35,704 bases of DNA. Origin: Candidatus Roseilinea sp. GTDB lineage: Bacteria > Chloroflexota > Anaerolineae > J036 > Brachytrichaceae. The position numbers and the translations under genes are program-made. How positions within the stretch are numbered: the first letter of the stretch is position 1; each line of letters opens with the position of its first letter. The notes under the pieces were generated by a model, which was given only the letters and a program-made list of their open reading frames with translations, was not told the DNA's origin and searched no databases. Below are positions 9,722 to 17,957 of the stretch, one piece after another. Location: the NCBI GenBank assembly GCA_025055235.1, contig JANWYN010000081.1, positions 1 through 35,704 of the forward strand, written 5' to 3'.

Positions 9722-10975
9722 GTGTCACATCTGTCAAGTCTCGTTCCCTCCCGCGTCATTGCCGACCTGCGCGAGCTAGCGGCTCTGACCTCCGATGCGA
9801 ATGGCGCGCAGCGCGTGGCCTGGACGCCAACCTGGGCTAAAGCGCGCGCATGGTATCGCGGCAAGCTGGCCGAGCTGCCGGTCGAGGTCGAGCAGGATGA
9901 AGCCGGCAATCTCTGGGCGACCCTACCTGGTGCGTCGCCCTGCGTGCTGGTGATGGGCAGCCACCTGGACAGCGTGCCCAACGGCGGCTGGCTGGACGGC
10001 TGCCTCGGAGTGCTGGCCGGCCTGGAGGTCCTCCGGCGCATCGCCGGTGAAGGCCGGCCACCTGTGACCGTGCGGCTGGTGGACTGGGCCGACGAAGAGG
10101 GCGCGCGCTTCGGGCGCAGCCTGTTCGGCTCCAGCGCCGTCGCCGGGCGGCTGAACCTCGAATGGGTCAACCGGCTCGCCGACACCGACGGCGTGCGTTT
10201 GCCCGACGCCGTGCGCGCCTTCGGCGTGGACGTCGCAACGGCGGAGCGCGCTCGCCGGCAGATCGCCAACGCCGGCGCATACTTGGAGCTGCACATCGAG
10301 CAGGGGCCGGTGCTGGAGTCGCTCGGCTTGCCGCTCGGCGCGGTGATCGGCTGCTACGGCATCGAGCGGCACCAACTCACTTTCAGCGGCGTCGCGGCGC
10401 ACGCCGGCGGCTTCCCCATGCACCTGCGCCACGACGCCTTCCTGGCCGCGGCGCGCTTCGCCCTGGAGGTGCGCGAGATCGCCAAGCGCCGTGGCGGCGT
10501 GGGCACGAACGGCCGCGTGCGCAACACGCCCGACATCCCGACGGCCGTGGCCGGCGAGTGCGCCATCACGCTGGACATGCGCCACATTGACGCCGCCCAG
10601 TTGCAGGCAATGGTAGACGAAGCACGCGCAGCAAGCGAACGCATCGCGGGCGAAGAAGGGGTGCGCGTAGCCTGGCGCACGATCTATCAGTCGCCACCGC
10701 AGTTGTTCCATCAGCATTTGGTGGATTTGTGCGACGAGGCGATTCGGGAGGTGAACGCCGGCGCCTCGCATCGCATGCCCAGCGGCCCGGGCCACGACGC
10801 GATCGAGATGGCCTGGGCCGGCGTGCCGACGGTCATGCTGTTCGTGCAAAGCCTGCGCGGCCTCTCGCACAACAAGGACGAGGACACGCGCACTGAGCAC
10901 CTCGAACTCGCTGTGCGCGCCTTCGACCGGCTGGCCGGCAAGGCGATGGCGTGGTTAGCCGGTCGCAGCGCGTGA
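9722..10975 (+). CDS. M20 amidohydrolase, N-carbamoyl-amino-acid hydrolase/allantoate amidohydrolase type (copy 1)
   Basis: Binuclear metal hydrolase (417 aa) of the hydantoinase/carbamoylase branch of M20, which removes a carbamoyl or ureido group to release CO2 and ammonia. Ligand motifs are GSHLDSVPNGGWLDG (H81, D92), WADEEGARFG, LELHIEQGPVLES and LRGLSHNKDED. The substrate-binding PSGPGHDA is intact. A TTG at 9692 would extend the frame, but GTG 9722 fits the paralogue start better, and a TACAAT box (9706-9711) lies 10 nt before it, so the TTG would precede the promoter. No Shine-Dalgarno is seen. The gene is followed by a strong hairpin and its paralogue. Confidence 0.88.
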   Translation: MSHLSSLVPSRVIADLRELAALTSDANGAQRVAWTPTWAKARAWYRGKLAELPVEVEQDEAGNLWATLPGASPCVLVMGSHLDSVPNGGWLDGCLGVLAGLEVLRRIAGEGRPPVTVRLVDWADEEGARFGRSLFGSSAVAGRLNLEWVNRLADTDGVRLPDAVRAFGVDVATAERARRQIANAGAYLELHIEQGPVLESLGLPLGAVIGCYGIERHQLTFSGVAAHAGGFPMHLRHDAFLAAARFALEVREIAKRRGGVGTNGRVRNTPDIPTAVAGECAITLDMRHIDAAQLQAMVDEARAASERIAGEEGVRVAWRTIYQSPPQLFHQHLVDLCDEAIREVNAGASHRMPSGPGHDAIEMAWAGVPTVMLFVQSLRGLSHNKDEDTRTEHLELAVRAFDRLAGKAMAWLAGRSA

Positions 10976-11008
10976 GTTCAAGTTCGGCTCACGCGATTGC
11001 AGTTCAGC

Positions 11009-11035
11009 GCCTAACGCGCTCCGAGCGCGTTAGGC
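11009..11035. terminator. 12-bp perfect hairpin between the two amidohydrolases
   Basis: GCCTAACGCGCT (11009-11020) pairs perfectly with 11024-11035 around a 3-nt loop. It lies 34 bases after the stop of copy 1 and before the promoter of copy 2, which suggests termination, but no T-tract follows. Confidence 0.6.
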
Positions 11036-11044
11036 AACGATCAG

Positions 11045-11074
11045 TTGCCACTTTCGCGCCTGTAAAACTACAAT
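11045..11074 (+). promoter_or_regulatory. Promoter of amidohydrolase copy 2
   Basis: A -35 element TTGCCA (11045-11050), an 18-nt spacer and a -10 TACAAT (11069-11074) are followed by the ATG only 7 nt later. A transcript from this site would be leaderless. This is the best-formed promoter in the window. Confidence 0.6.
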
Positions 11075-11081
11075 CCTCGAT

Positions 11082-12329
11082 ATGAGCATGCTCGACCCAA
11101 AGCGAACCGTCCAAGAACTGCAAGAGCTGCGCGCGTTGACCAGCGACCCGAACACCGGCGGCGCGATGCGCGTGGCCTGGACCGACACCTGGCTGAAGGC
11201 GCGCGAGTGGCTGCGCGAGAAGGCCAGCAGCCTGCCACTGGAGATCCACAACGACGAAGCCGGCAACACCTGGTACACCCTGCCCGGCAAGAGCAAAAAG
11301 GCGCTGCTCATCGGCGGGCATATGGACAGCGTGCCCAACGGCGGCTGGCTGGACGGCTGCCTAAACGTGCTGGCCGGCCTGGAAGTGCTGCGCCGCATCA
11401 ACGACCAGTATCACGGCAAGCCGCCGGTCACCGTGCGGCTGGTGGACTGGGCCGATGAAGAAGGCGCGCGCTTCGGCCGCAGCCTGCTCGGCAGCAGCGC
11501 CTGCGGCGGCACGTTCAAGCCCAACGAAGATCGCAACCGCACCGACAAGGACGGCATCCGGCTCGAAGATGCACTGCGGCGCTGCGGCGTGGAGATTGAC
11601 CAGATGGGTAAGAGCCACAAGGAGCTGAAGCACGCCGCGGCTTACTTGGAGCTGCACATCGAGCAAGGGCCGGTGCTGGAGAGCATGGGCTTGCCGCTGG
11701 GCGCGGTGCTCGGCACCTTCGGCGTCGAACGCCACGCCATCAAGTTCATCGGCCAGGCGGCGCACTCCGGCAGCACGCCGATGGACAAGCGGCGCGACGC
11801 GCTCGCCGCAGCAGCTAAGCTGGCGCTGGAGATCCGCCCCATCGCCAACAAGTACGGCGGCGTGTGCACCGTCGGCAGTTGCATCACCAAGCCCGGCATC
11901 GTCACTGCCGTCGTCGGCGAGTGCGACATCACCCTCGACCAGCGCAATCTGAGCGCGAGCAAACTGGCGCGCATGTATAACGACGCCGTCAAAGCCAGCA
12001 AGCGCTTCGCCAAAGAGGAGAAGTGCGAGGTGAGCTGGAGCCGCATCTGGAATATCGAGCCGATCCTCTTCCACAAAGACCTGATCAAGATGTGCTACGA
12101 CAGTTGCGTCGAGGTGGCGGGGACGGCGCACAAGCTGCCCAGCGGCCCGTTGCACGATGCCGCCGAAGTCGCGCGCGCCGGCGTGCCCACGGTCATGATG
12201 TTCGTGCAAAGCCTGCGCGGCATCTCGCACAACCCAATTGAAGATACCAAGATCGAGCACATCGAGATGAGCGTGCGCGCGCTTGACCGGCTGGCCGACA
12301 AGACCATAGCGTGGATTCAGCGCGGATGA
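11082..12329 (+). CDS. M20 amidohydrolase, N-carbamoyl-amino-acid hydrolase/allantoate amidohydrolase type (copy 2)
   Basis: Protein of 415 aa, homologous to the preceding gene over its whole length. Metal-binding positions are H80 and D91 (GGHMDSVPNGGWLDG), E126/E127 (WADEEGARFG), H192 (LELHIEQGPVLES) and H383 (LRGISHNPIED). The substrate loop reads PSGPLHDA, where the usual glycine before His is Leu, in contrast to PSGPGHDA in copy 1, so the two probably differ in substrate. The tandem arrangement with separate promoters points to duplication followed by divergence. No hydantoinase, allantoinase or transporter gene adjoins, so the pathway is unassigned. Confidence 0.88.
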   Translation: MSMLDPKRTVQELQELRALTSDPNTGGAMRVAWTDTWLKAREWLREKASSLPLEIHNDEAGNTWYTLPGKSKKALLIGGHMDSVPNGGWLDGCLNVLAGLEVLRRINDQYHGKPPVTVRLVDWADEEGARFGRSLLGSSACGGTFKPNEDRNRTDKDGIRLEDALRRCGVEIDQMGKSHKELKHAAAYLELHIEQGPVLESMGLPLGAVLGTFGVERHAIKFIGQAAHSGSTPMDKRRDALAAAAKLALEIRPIANKYGGVCTVGSCITKPGIVTAVVGECDITLDQRNLSASKLARMYNDAVKASKRFAKEEKCEVSWSRIWNIEPILFHKDLIKMCYDSCVEVAGTAHKLPSGPLHDAAEVARAGVPTVMMFVQSLRGISHNPIEDTKIEHIEMSVRALDRLADKTIAWIQRG

Positions 12330-12368
12330 ACCGCGCCGTGCTCGTGCGATGCGAGGTGAGGGATCGCG

Positions 12369-12986
12369 ATGGACATCGGCATCATCGGCGTAGGACGTGT
12401 GGGCAGCGCGCTGGGGCGGCGCTGGGCGGAGAACGGCCATGCGATCCTGTTCGGCGCGCGCGATCCGCACGGCGAGATGGCGAAGGCAGCACTCGCGCAA
12501 TCTCCCGGCGCACGCGTCGGCTCTGTGCGTGAGGCAGCCGCTTTCGGCGAGGTCGTGTTGATCGCTGTGCCGGGCATTTCCGTGCTCGACGCCGTTCACG
12601 CCTGCGGCAGCTTGCGCGGCAAGATCGTGGTAGATGCCAACAACTGGTTCGGCGAACGGCCGCCCGGCGTCACGCGCTCGTTGGCCGAAGCAATCGCCGA
12701 AGCCGCGCCCGGCGCGCGCGTGGTCAAGGCCTTCAACATCACCGGCAGCGGCAACATGCTCGACCCATGCTACGGCGAGCAAAACGCCGACATGTTCATC
12801 TGCGGCGACGATGCCGCAGCCAAATCGGTGGTCGGCGAGCTGGCGTCGAGCATTGGCTTCGACGTGGTGGACGCCGGCCCGCTCAGCGCCGCCATCGGCC
12901 TGGAGCACCTGGCGCAGTTGTGGGTGCATTTGGCCTACAGGCAAGGCATGGGGCCGAACATCGCCTGGAAGCTGCTCCGGCGCTGA
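12369..12986 (+). CDS. NADPH:F420 reductase-like Rossmann protein
   Basis: Protein of 205 aa with an N-terminal dinucleotide-binding motif GIIGVGRVGSALGRRWAENG followed by the ILFGARDP segment that reads the NADP phosphate. The body (ANNWFGERPPG, VVKAFNITGSGNM, DVVDAGPLSAA, LEHLAQLWVHLAY) is that of the F420-dependent NADP reductase/YcaK-like family, which passes hydride between F420 and NADP. The length is right for a complete member. It follows the amidohydrolase by 39 bases on the same strand and may be co-transcribed. Family members that bind no F420 exist, so function is provisional. Confidence 0.75.
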   Translation: MDIGIIGVGRVGSALGRRWAENGHAILFGARDPHGEMAKAALAQSPGARVGSVREAAAFGEVVLIAVPGISVLDAVHACGSLRGKIVVDANNWFGERPPGVTRSLAEAIAEAAPGARVVKAFNITGSGNMLDPCYGEQNADMFICGDDAAAKSVVGELASSIGFDVVDAGPLSAAIGLEHLAQLWVHLAYRQGMGPNIAWKLLRR

Positions 12987-13000
12987 GCGTATCCTAGGCG

Positions 13001-14383
13001 CTACGGGTAGAGGCGGTTGAGCAGGCGGGGGAAGGGCGACGCCTCGCGCACGTGCTCGATGCCGCAGATCCAGGCCACCGTGCGTTCGACGCCCAGGCCG
13101 AAGCCGCTATGCGGCACGCTGCCGTATTTCCGCAGCTCGATATACCACTTGTAGGGTTCCATCGGCAGGCCATGCTCGCGGATGCGTCGCTCGAGCAGCG
13201 CGCCGTCGCTGATGCGCTCGCTGCCGCCGATGATCTCGCCGTAGCCTTCCGGCGCAAGCAAGTCGGCGCTCTTACAGACCTCCGGCCGGTCGGGATAGGG
13301 CTCCATGTAAAACGCCTTCACTGCGCTGGGGAAGCCGGTGACGAACACCGGCTTGTCGAAGAGCTGCGTCAACGCCGTCTCGTGCGGGCTGCCGAAGTCC
13401 GTGCCCCACTCGATGCGCAGCAGATCGGGATCCTCGATGCCCTGCAGCGGCGCGCCGTCGTGGGCGACGACAGCCTCGCCGGCCTTCAGCCGGGCGTGCA
13501 TGTCTTGCAGCGTCTTGATCGCGTCGTCGTAGGTGATGCGCGGGAAGGGCGGCGCGACGCGCTGTAGCCGGGTCACGTCGCGCCCCAGCAACTTGAGTTC
13601 ATTCGCGTTCTCGCGCAGACACGTCTGCACGATGTGGCTGACGAATTGCTCCTCGATCTCCAAAAGCCGGTCGAGGTCGCAGAACGCGATCTCCGGCTCC
13701 ACCATCCAGAATTCGGTCAGGTGGCGGCGGGTTTTGCTCTTCTCGGCGCGAAAGGTGGGGCCGAAGCAGTACACGCGGCCAAAGGCGAAGATGCTCGCTT
13801 CGTTGTAGAGCTGGCCGGTCTGCGCCAGATAGGCTTTCTCGTCGAAATAGTCCACCTCGAACAGGTTGGTGGTGCCTTCGGCAGCGCTAGGCGTGAGGAT
13901 GGGCGTGCTTACCTCGATGAAGCCGTGTTCGTCCAGCCAGGCGCGGATGGCGCGCATGACCGTGGCGCGCACGCGCAGCACCGCCCACTGCCGCGACGAG
14001 CGAATCCACAGGTGGCGGTGGTCCATCAAGAATTCGACGCCGTGCTCCTTTGGGCCGATGGGGTAGTCCTCGGCGCGTTGGATCACTTGGAGCGACTGCA
14101 CATCCAGCTCGTAGCCGCCCGGCACGCCCGGCGCGCGCGCGTCGGCTCGCACCGCGCCGGTCACGATCAGGCTGCTCTCCTGCGGCAGCTTGTCGGCGAC
14201 CGCGAAGGTCTCGTCGCCGACGTTCGGCCGGAACACCACGCACTGGCAGATGCCGGTGCCGTCGCGCACCTGCAAGAAGGCCAGCTTGCCCTTGCCGGTT
14301 TTGTTGTAGAGCCAGCCGCGCAGCGTGACGACCTGGCCGACGTGTTGCGGGAGCGCTGCGATGGAGACGATGGGTGCGTGCAT
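13001..14383 (-). CDS. asnS: Asparaginyl-tRNA synthetase
   Basis: Class II aminoacyl-tRNA synthetase (460 aa) that charges tRNA-Asn. It has an N-terminal OB-fold anticodon-binding domain (about 1-110, [20 protein letters not shown]). Motif 2 is [20 protein letters not shown], and motif 3 is [15 protein letters not shown]. The flipping loop and Asn-specific region ([25 protein letters not shown]) resemble AsnRS rather than AspRS, which has a longer insert. ATG 14383 has a TATAGAAT stretch 6-8 nt upstream and no Shine-Dalgarno, so the mRNA may be leaderless. The gene converges with the 12369 gene with a 14-base gap. Confidence 0.95.
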   Translation of the reverse strand: MHAPIVSIAALPQHVGQVVTLRGWLYNKTGKGKLAFLQVRDGTGICQCVVFRPNVGDETFAVADKLPQESSLIVTGAVRADARAPGVPGGYELDVQSLQVIQRAEDYPIGPKEHGVEFLMDHRHLWIRSSRQWAVLRVRATVMRAIRAWLDEHGFIEVSTPILTPSAAEGTTNLFEVDYFDEKAYLAQTGQLYNEASIFAFGRVYCFGPTFRAEKSKTRRHLTEFWMVEPEIAFCDLDRLLEIEEQFVSHIVQTCLRENANELKLLGRDVTRLQRVAPPFPRITYDDAIKTLQDMHARLKAGEAVVAHDGAPLQGIEDPDLLRIEWGTDFGSPHETALTQLFDKPVFVTGFPSAVKAFYMEPYPDRPEVCKSADLLAPEGYGEIIGGSERISDGALLERRIREHGLPMEPYKWYIELRKYGSVPHSGFGLGVERTVAWICGIEHVREASPFPRLLNRLYP

Positions 14384-14389
14384 GCCGCG

Positions 14390-14397
14390 ATTCTATA
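14390..14397 (-). promoter_or_regulatory. Putative -10 region (TATAGAAT) of asnS
   Basis: The minus-strand sequence offers TATAGA or TAGAAT, ending 8 or 6 nt before the asnS ATG. This is consistent with leaderless transcription. Confidence 0.4.
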
Positions 14398-14470
14398 CGC
14401 GCTCGCTGTGGGCGCGGGCCGCATGCCTGCGCACCTTCACACCGATGCGCGCAGCGCGCCTATCAGAAGA

Positions 14471-14551
14471 GTGCCCGGCGCTCAACTGCCGGGCTAAGGG
14501 GACGGGCGGGCTTCGAGCAGGCTTCGACGGGCTTCGACAAGCTCAGCCCGC
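14471..14551. repeat. Hairpin plus CTTCGACAAGCTCAG repeat, between sbcC and asnS
   Basis: A perfect 7-bp hairpin GCCCGGC/GCCGGGC (14473-14479 with 14488-14494) is followed by GCTTCGA-like units at about 14510, 14520 and 14530. These lead into CTTCGACAAGCTCAG and are closed by GCGGGCT/AGCCCGC arms (14506-14512, 14545-14551). It is the second copy of the repeat at 6576-6615. It lies after sbcC and may serve as its terminator. Confidence 0.65.
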
Positions 14552-14574
14552 GTTTATCCGCGCGTCACGTGCAG

Positions 14575-17148
14575 TTACACCACGCGGGCGATGCTGCCGC
14601 GCGGGGTCTTGCGCACCTCGATCTGCGCCGGGAAGGCGTCCTTCAGCTCATCAATGTGGGTGATGACGAAAATGCGCTCGAAGTCATCTTCGATGGCTCT
14701 GATGGCCTCGATCAACCGCTCGCGGCCTTGCGCGTCTTGCGTGCCGAAGCCTTCGTCTATGAACAGCGTCTGCAACCGGGCGTTGGCGCGGTGGGCCAGC
14801 AGCCGGCTGAGCGCGATGCGAATGGCGAAGTTCACCCGGAAGGCCTCGCCGCCGCTGAACATCTCGTAGGTGCGCTCGCCCAATTCGTCGCTGATGCGAA
14901 TTTCGAGCGTCTCGCTGGTCTCGCCCTTCTGCGTTAGCCGCTGCGTCTCGAAGCGCACGTTCATCCGGCCGTTCGTCATGCGGCCGAGCAGGGCGTTGGC
15001 CGAGGCCTCCAGCTCCGGCAGCACGCTCTCGATGATCATCGCCGGCACGCCGTTCTTGCCGAAAGCAGTGCGCAGCTCCGTGAAGAGCGACTGCTGCTTC
15101 TTGTTCGCAGCCAGTTCAGCGATTAGCCGGTCGCGCGTGCCGCGCATGGCCAATGCGGACTTCACGCGCTGGTTGGCCTCGCCCACTTTGCGCTGCGCGC
15201 GGAAGAAGTCGTCGCGGGCGCGCTCCAGCGCCGCGCTCACCTCCGGCGCGCGCTGCAGCTCGCGCTCACAACTCGCGATCGCCGCTCGCAATTCTTCGAG
15301 CGACCTTTCCTCGCCGGATTTTTGCTCCAGCAGCGCTGCCTCGCGCAAGTCGAGCGCCTCCAGCGCGCGCCGTTCGCTCTCGATGGCGACCTCGGCGCGG
15401 TCGAGCTGCGCTTTGCGCTCGGCGTAGGGCATCAGGCGCGTCTGGATGTCTTGGCGCAGCCGGTTGTGCGCCGCGGCGTCGTAGCCCAATTCGGCGAGTT
15501 CCTGCGTCACCTGCGCCAACAATCGGTGCGCATCATGCGCGTAGTCGCGCTGCTCTAGCCGCGCGACCAGCTCGTCCACCGCAGCCTGCGCTGCCGGCAG
15601 TTGCGCTTCGGCTTCCTCTGCGCGCGCGATGCGGTCGGCCAGTGCGGCATGCTCGCGCTGCAGCGCCGGCAGGTCGCGCAAGTCGTGGTCGAGCGCGGCG
15701 ATCCGTGCTTCGATCTCGGCGCGCTGGTCGTTGAGCTGTTTGACCAGCGCTTCGTTGGCCCGGTAAGCGTCGCCGCGTTCCTTGCCGCGCGCTTGCCATT
15801 CCGCCAACAGGCGCGCGCGATCTTCCTCGGACAACTCGCGCCCGCAGGTCGGGCAGATTGCGCCGACGCGGCTGAGCGCGTCAATCCGAGCCTTCAGTTC
15901 GCGCATCTCTTGGCGCAGCGTTTCGTTCTGCGCTTTCGCTTCGCCTTGCCGCTCGCGCGCCTCGCTCAGCTCGCGTTGGCGTTCGTCGCGCTCGCGCTGC
16001 GCAGCCTCCAGCCGGGCGAGTTGCGCGCTCACCTCACGCTGCTTCTCCTCCAGCGCCTGGTCGGCGGCCAGTTGGCGCAGTTCGCTCAGCCGGCGGCGCG
16101 CTTCAACCAGCTCGCGCTCCAGCGCGTTGCGCGCATCGGCGATGGCGCGTTCGGCAGCGTATTTGCGCTCGTTCAGCCCGGCCATGTTGGCCAGCTTCAG
16201 GTTGAGCGACTCGTGCAACGCGCGCGCCTGCTCCAGCTCGGCGAAGCCGCGCTCGATCTCTTCGCGTTGGCACAGCGCGCTCCGGTATTGCTCGAGCAGC
16301 GCTGCGTGTTGGTTGCGCTCGGCGTGCAGCTTGTCGAGGTCGGCCTGCAAGGCGCGCAGGCGCGCTTCGGCCTGCGCCTGCTGCGCGCGCAGCGCCCGGG
16401 CGCGTTCCCGCTGGCGTTCGATCTCGGTCATGGCGGCCTCGGCCTGTTGCATCGCGCGTTCCGCATCATGCACGACGGCCTGCGCTTCTTCGAGCGCGCG
16501 TTCGTATTCGGGCAGCCGGGCGATCTCGGCTTCGGCTTGGTCGAGTTCGGCCTTGAGCTTGGTTTGATCTTCCTCTAGCTTCGCCAGGCGATCCTTGGCG
16601 CGCGTCTCGTATTCCTGCCAGATGTCGAGGTTGAGAATTTCGCTCAGCACGGCTTTGCGCTGGGCCGGTGGCTTGAGCGTGAACTCATCGGCACGGCCCT
16701 GCTTGAGGTAGGCCGAGTTGATGAACGTCTCGTAGGTGAGGTTGAGCGTGCGGATGATCTTGTCCTGCGTGTCGGCGATGCGCGCTTCGGTCAATGTATT
16801 CCAGCCGTTGTCGGCGGTTTTCACCAAGAAGTCGAGCGTGCCGCTGGAAGTTGGCGCTTTGCCTTTGGCGGCTTTGCCGATCTTGCGCGTGCGCACCACT
16901 TGGTAGATATGCCGGCCTTCGCTGAAGGTGAGGGCGACGCGCATCTCGGTCGTGCCCTGATGGATGAGTTCGTCGTCGCGCTTGGCGCGCGCTTGTCCCC
17001 ACAGTGCCCAGGTGATCGCATCGAGCAACGTGCTCTTGCCGGCGCCGTTCTCGCCGGTGAGTACCACGACGTGCAGCCCGCTGAAGTCCAGCGGCTCCGG
17101 GTCGCGGTAGGCCATGAAGTTCTTCAGCTCGAGCTTGAGAGGGATCAT
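14575..17148 (-). CDS. sbcC: SbcC/Rad50-type ATPase of DNA double-strand break processing
   Basis: SMC-like ATPase (857 aa). The N-terminal half of the ABC head has Walker A GENGAGKST (32-40). It is followed by very long coiled coils rich in Glu, Arg, Ala and Gln, a zinc hook CPTCG near residue 430 in the middle, returning coiled coils, and the C-terminal head with signature FSGGEAFR (about 763) and Walker B LQTLFIDEGFGTQD (about 794). It pairs with an SbcD/Mre11 nuclease to open hairpins and trim DNA ends. No full-size SbcD adjoins; the upstream gene on the same strand is a small phosphoesterase. The ATG abuts a heptamer repeat array. Confidence 0.92.
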   Translation of the reverse strand: MIPLKLELKNFMAYRDPEPLDFSGLHVVVLTGENGAGKSTLLDAITWALWGQARAKRDDELIHQGTTEMRVALTFSEGRHIYQVVRTRKIGKAAKGKAPTSSGTLDFLVKTADNGWNTLTEARIADTQDKIIRTLNLTYETFINSAYLKQGRADEFTLKPPAQRKAVLSEILNLDIWQEYETRAKDRLAKLEEDQTKLKAELDQAEAEIARLPEYERALEEAQAVVHDAERAMQQAEAAMTEIERQRERARALRAQQAQAEARLRALQADLDKLHAERNQHAALLEQYRSALCQREEIERGFAELEQARALHESLNLKLANMAGLNERKYAAERAIADARNALERELVEARRRLSELRQLAADQALEEKQREVSAQLARLEAAQRERDERQRELSEARERQGEAKAQNETLRQEMRELKARIDALSRVGAICPTCGRELSEEDRARLLAEWQARGKERGDAYRANEALVKQLNDQRAEIEARIAALDHDLRDLPALQREHAALADRIARAEEAEAQLPAAQAAVDELVARLEQRDYAHDAHRLLAQVTQELAELGYDAAAHNRLRQDIQTRLMPYAERKAQLDRAEVAIESERRALEALDLREAALLEQKSGEERSLEELRAAIASCERELQRAPEVSAALERARDDFFRAQRKVGEANQRVKSALAMRGTRDRLIAELAANKKQQSLFTELRTAFGKNGVPAMIIESVLPELEASANALLGRMTNGRMNVRFETQRLTQKGETSETLEIRISDELGERTYEMFSGGEAFRVNFAIRIALSRLLAHRANARLQTLFIDEGFGTQDAQGRERLIEAIRAIEDDFERIFVITHIDELKDAFPAQIEVRKTPRGSIARVV

Positions 17149-17151
17149 CGG

Positions 17152-17279
17152 GTCGGGTGTCGGGTGTCAGGTTGCAGGTTGCAGGTGTCAGGTTTTGGGT
17201 GCTGCGATTGACGCTTTACGTCTTGCGTCTTGTGTCGTACGTCATGCGCCCTGCGTCGTGCGTCATGCGTCTTGCATCT
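17152..17279. repeat. Two adjoining heptamer arrays, units GTCGGGT/TGCAGGT and TGCGTCN
   Basis: Seven heptamers from 17152 to 17200 follow the pattern (GTC/TGC)(G/A)GGT. After 16 nonrepeat bases, nine heptamers from 17217 to 17279 follow TGCGTCN. The right array runs into the 3' end of the phosphoesterase gene and encodes its last residues and stop; the left one begins 4 bases from the sbcC start. Confidence 0.85.
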
Positions 17280-17904
17280 CGAACGCGGAGAGCGCCTGCC
17301 AATCGTAGTCCACGCGACCGTCGTCGTGCAGCGTCAGCCGGCCGATGCGCGGCGACTCTCTGGAGCGCGTCTCCGCCGACGTCGAAACGGCGCCCGGGTT
17401 GAAATATAGCGCGCCGTCCAATCGCACTGCACAGCTCAAATGCGAATGCCCGAAGACAACGATCGTCGCTTCGGGTGGCTTCAAACGCGCCAGCCGGGCG
17501 ATCAATTTCTGGTTGATGTGCGAGAGCGAATGTCGCCCGCCGATGCCGGTGAATTTGTCCATCAACGAGTGGGCGAAGCTGATGTGCCCATGGGTCATCC
17601 AGATGACGTGCCGGCCCGCGCGCAGCGTCAGGCACAACGGCAAGTCTTGATCGTGCAGGCCGGTGCTGAACTGCCAGTGCAGGTTGCCGCGCACCGCGTA
17701 GGTCGGCGCGATCGCCTGCAGCGGCGGCAAGATATCGGTCGTCTCCAGGTCGCCGGCGTGCAGGATGGCATCGCTGCCGCGCAACAGCTCATACACTTGC
17801 GGCGGCATCTCGCTCAGCCGGTGCGGGATGTGCGTGTCGGCCAGCACGCCGATGCGCCGGCAGCCGTTCAGCTCGATCACCGGGGGATGCAGCGCGTCGC
17901 TCAC
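17263..17904 (-). CDS. Calcineurin-like metallophosphoesterase, YfcE/MJ0936-like
   Basis: Protein of 213 aa with the metallophosphoesterase ligands in order: D23 and H25 (LADTHI), D52 (HAGDLE), N74 (VRGNLHW), H105 and H107 (THGH), H153 and H155 (GHSHL). The third motif reads GNLH rather than GNCD or GNHD. Such proteins hydrolyse phosphodiesters with Mn/Ni. Start codon is GTG at 17904. It lies upstream of sbcC on the same strand, 114 bases away, across heptamer repeats. It is half the size of SbcD, so a nuclease role is not established. The last codons (MQDA, stop) lie within the heptamer array. Confidence 0.8.
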   Translation of the reverse strand: MSDALHPPVIELNGCRRIGVLADTHIPHRLSEMPPQVYELLRGSDAILHAGDLETTDILPPLQAIAPTYAVRGNLHWQFSTGLHDQDLPLCLTLRAGRHVIWMTHGHISFAHSLMDKFTGIGGRHSLSHINQKLIARLARLKPPEATIVVFGHSHLSCAVRLDGALYFNPGAVSTSAETRSRESPRIGRLTLHDDGRVDYDWQALSAFEMQDA

Positions 17905-17957
17905 GTTTCGACGCGCGATGTTACCATTCTCGGCGTATCATCCGTTCAAACGCAACC

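Noticed and set aside
11361..12944. A 527-codon minus-strand open frame opposite the second amidohydrolase
   Set aside because: It is a low-information antisense shadow of two well-supported plus-strand genes.
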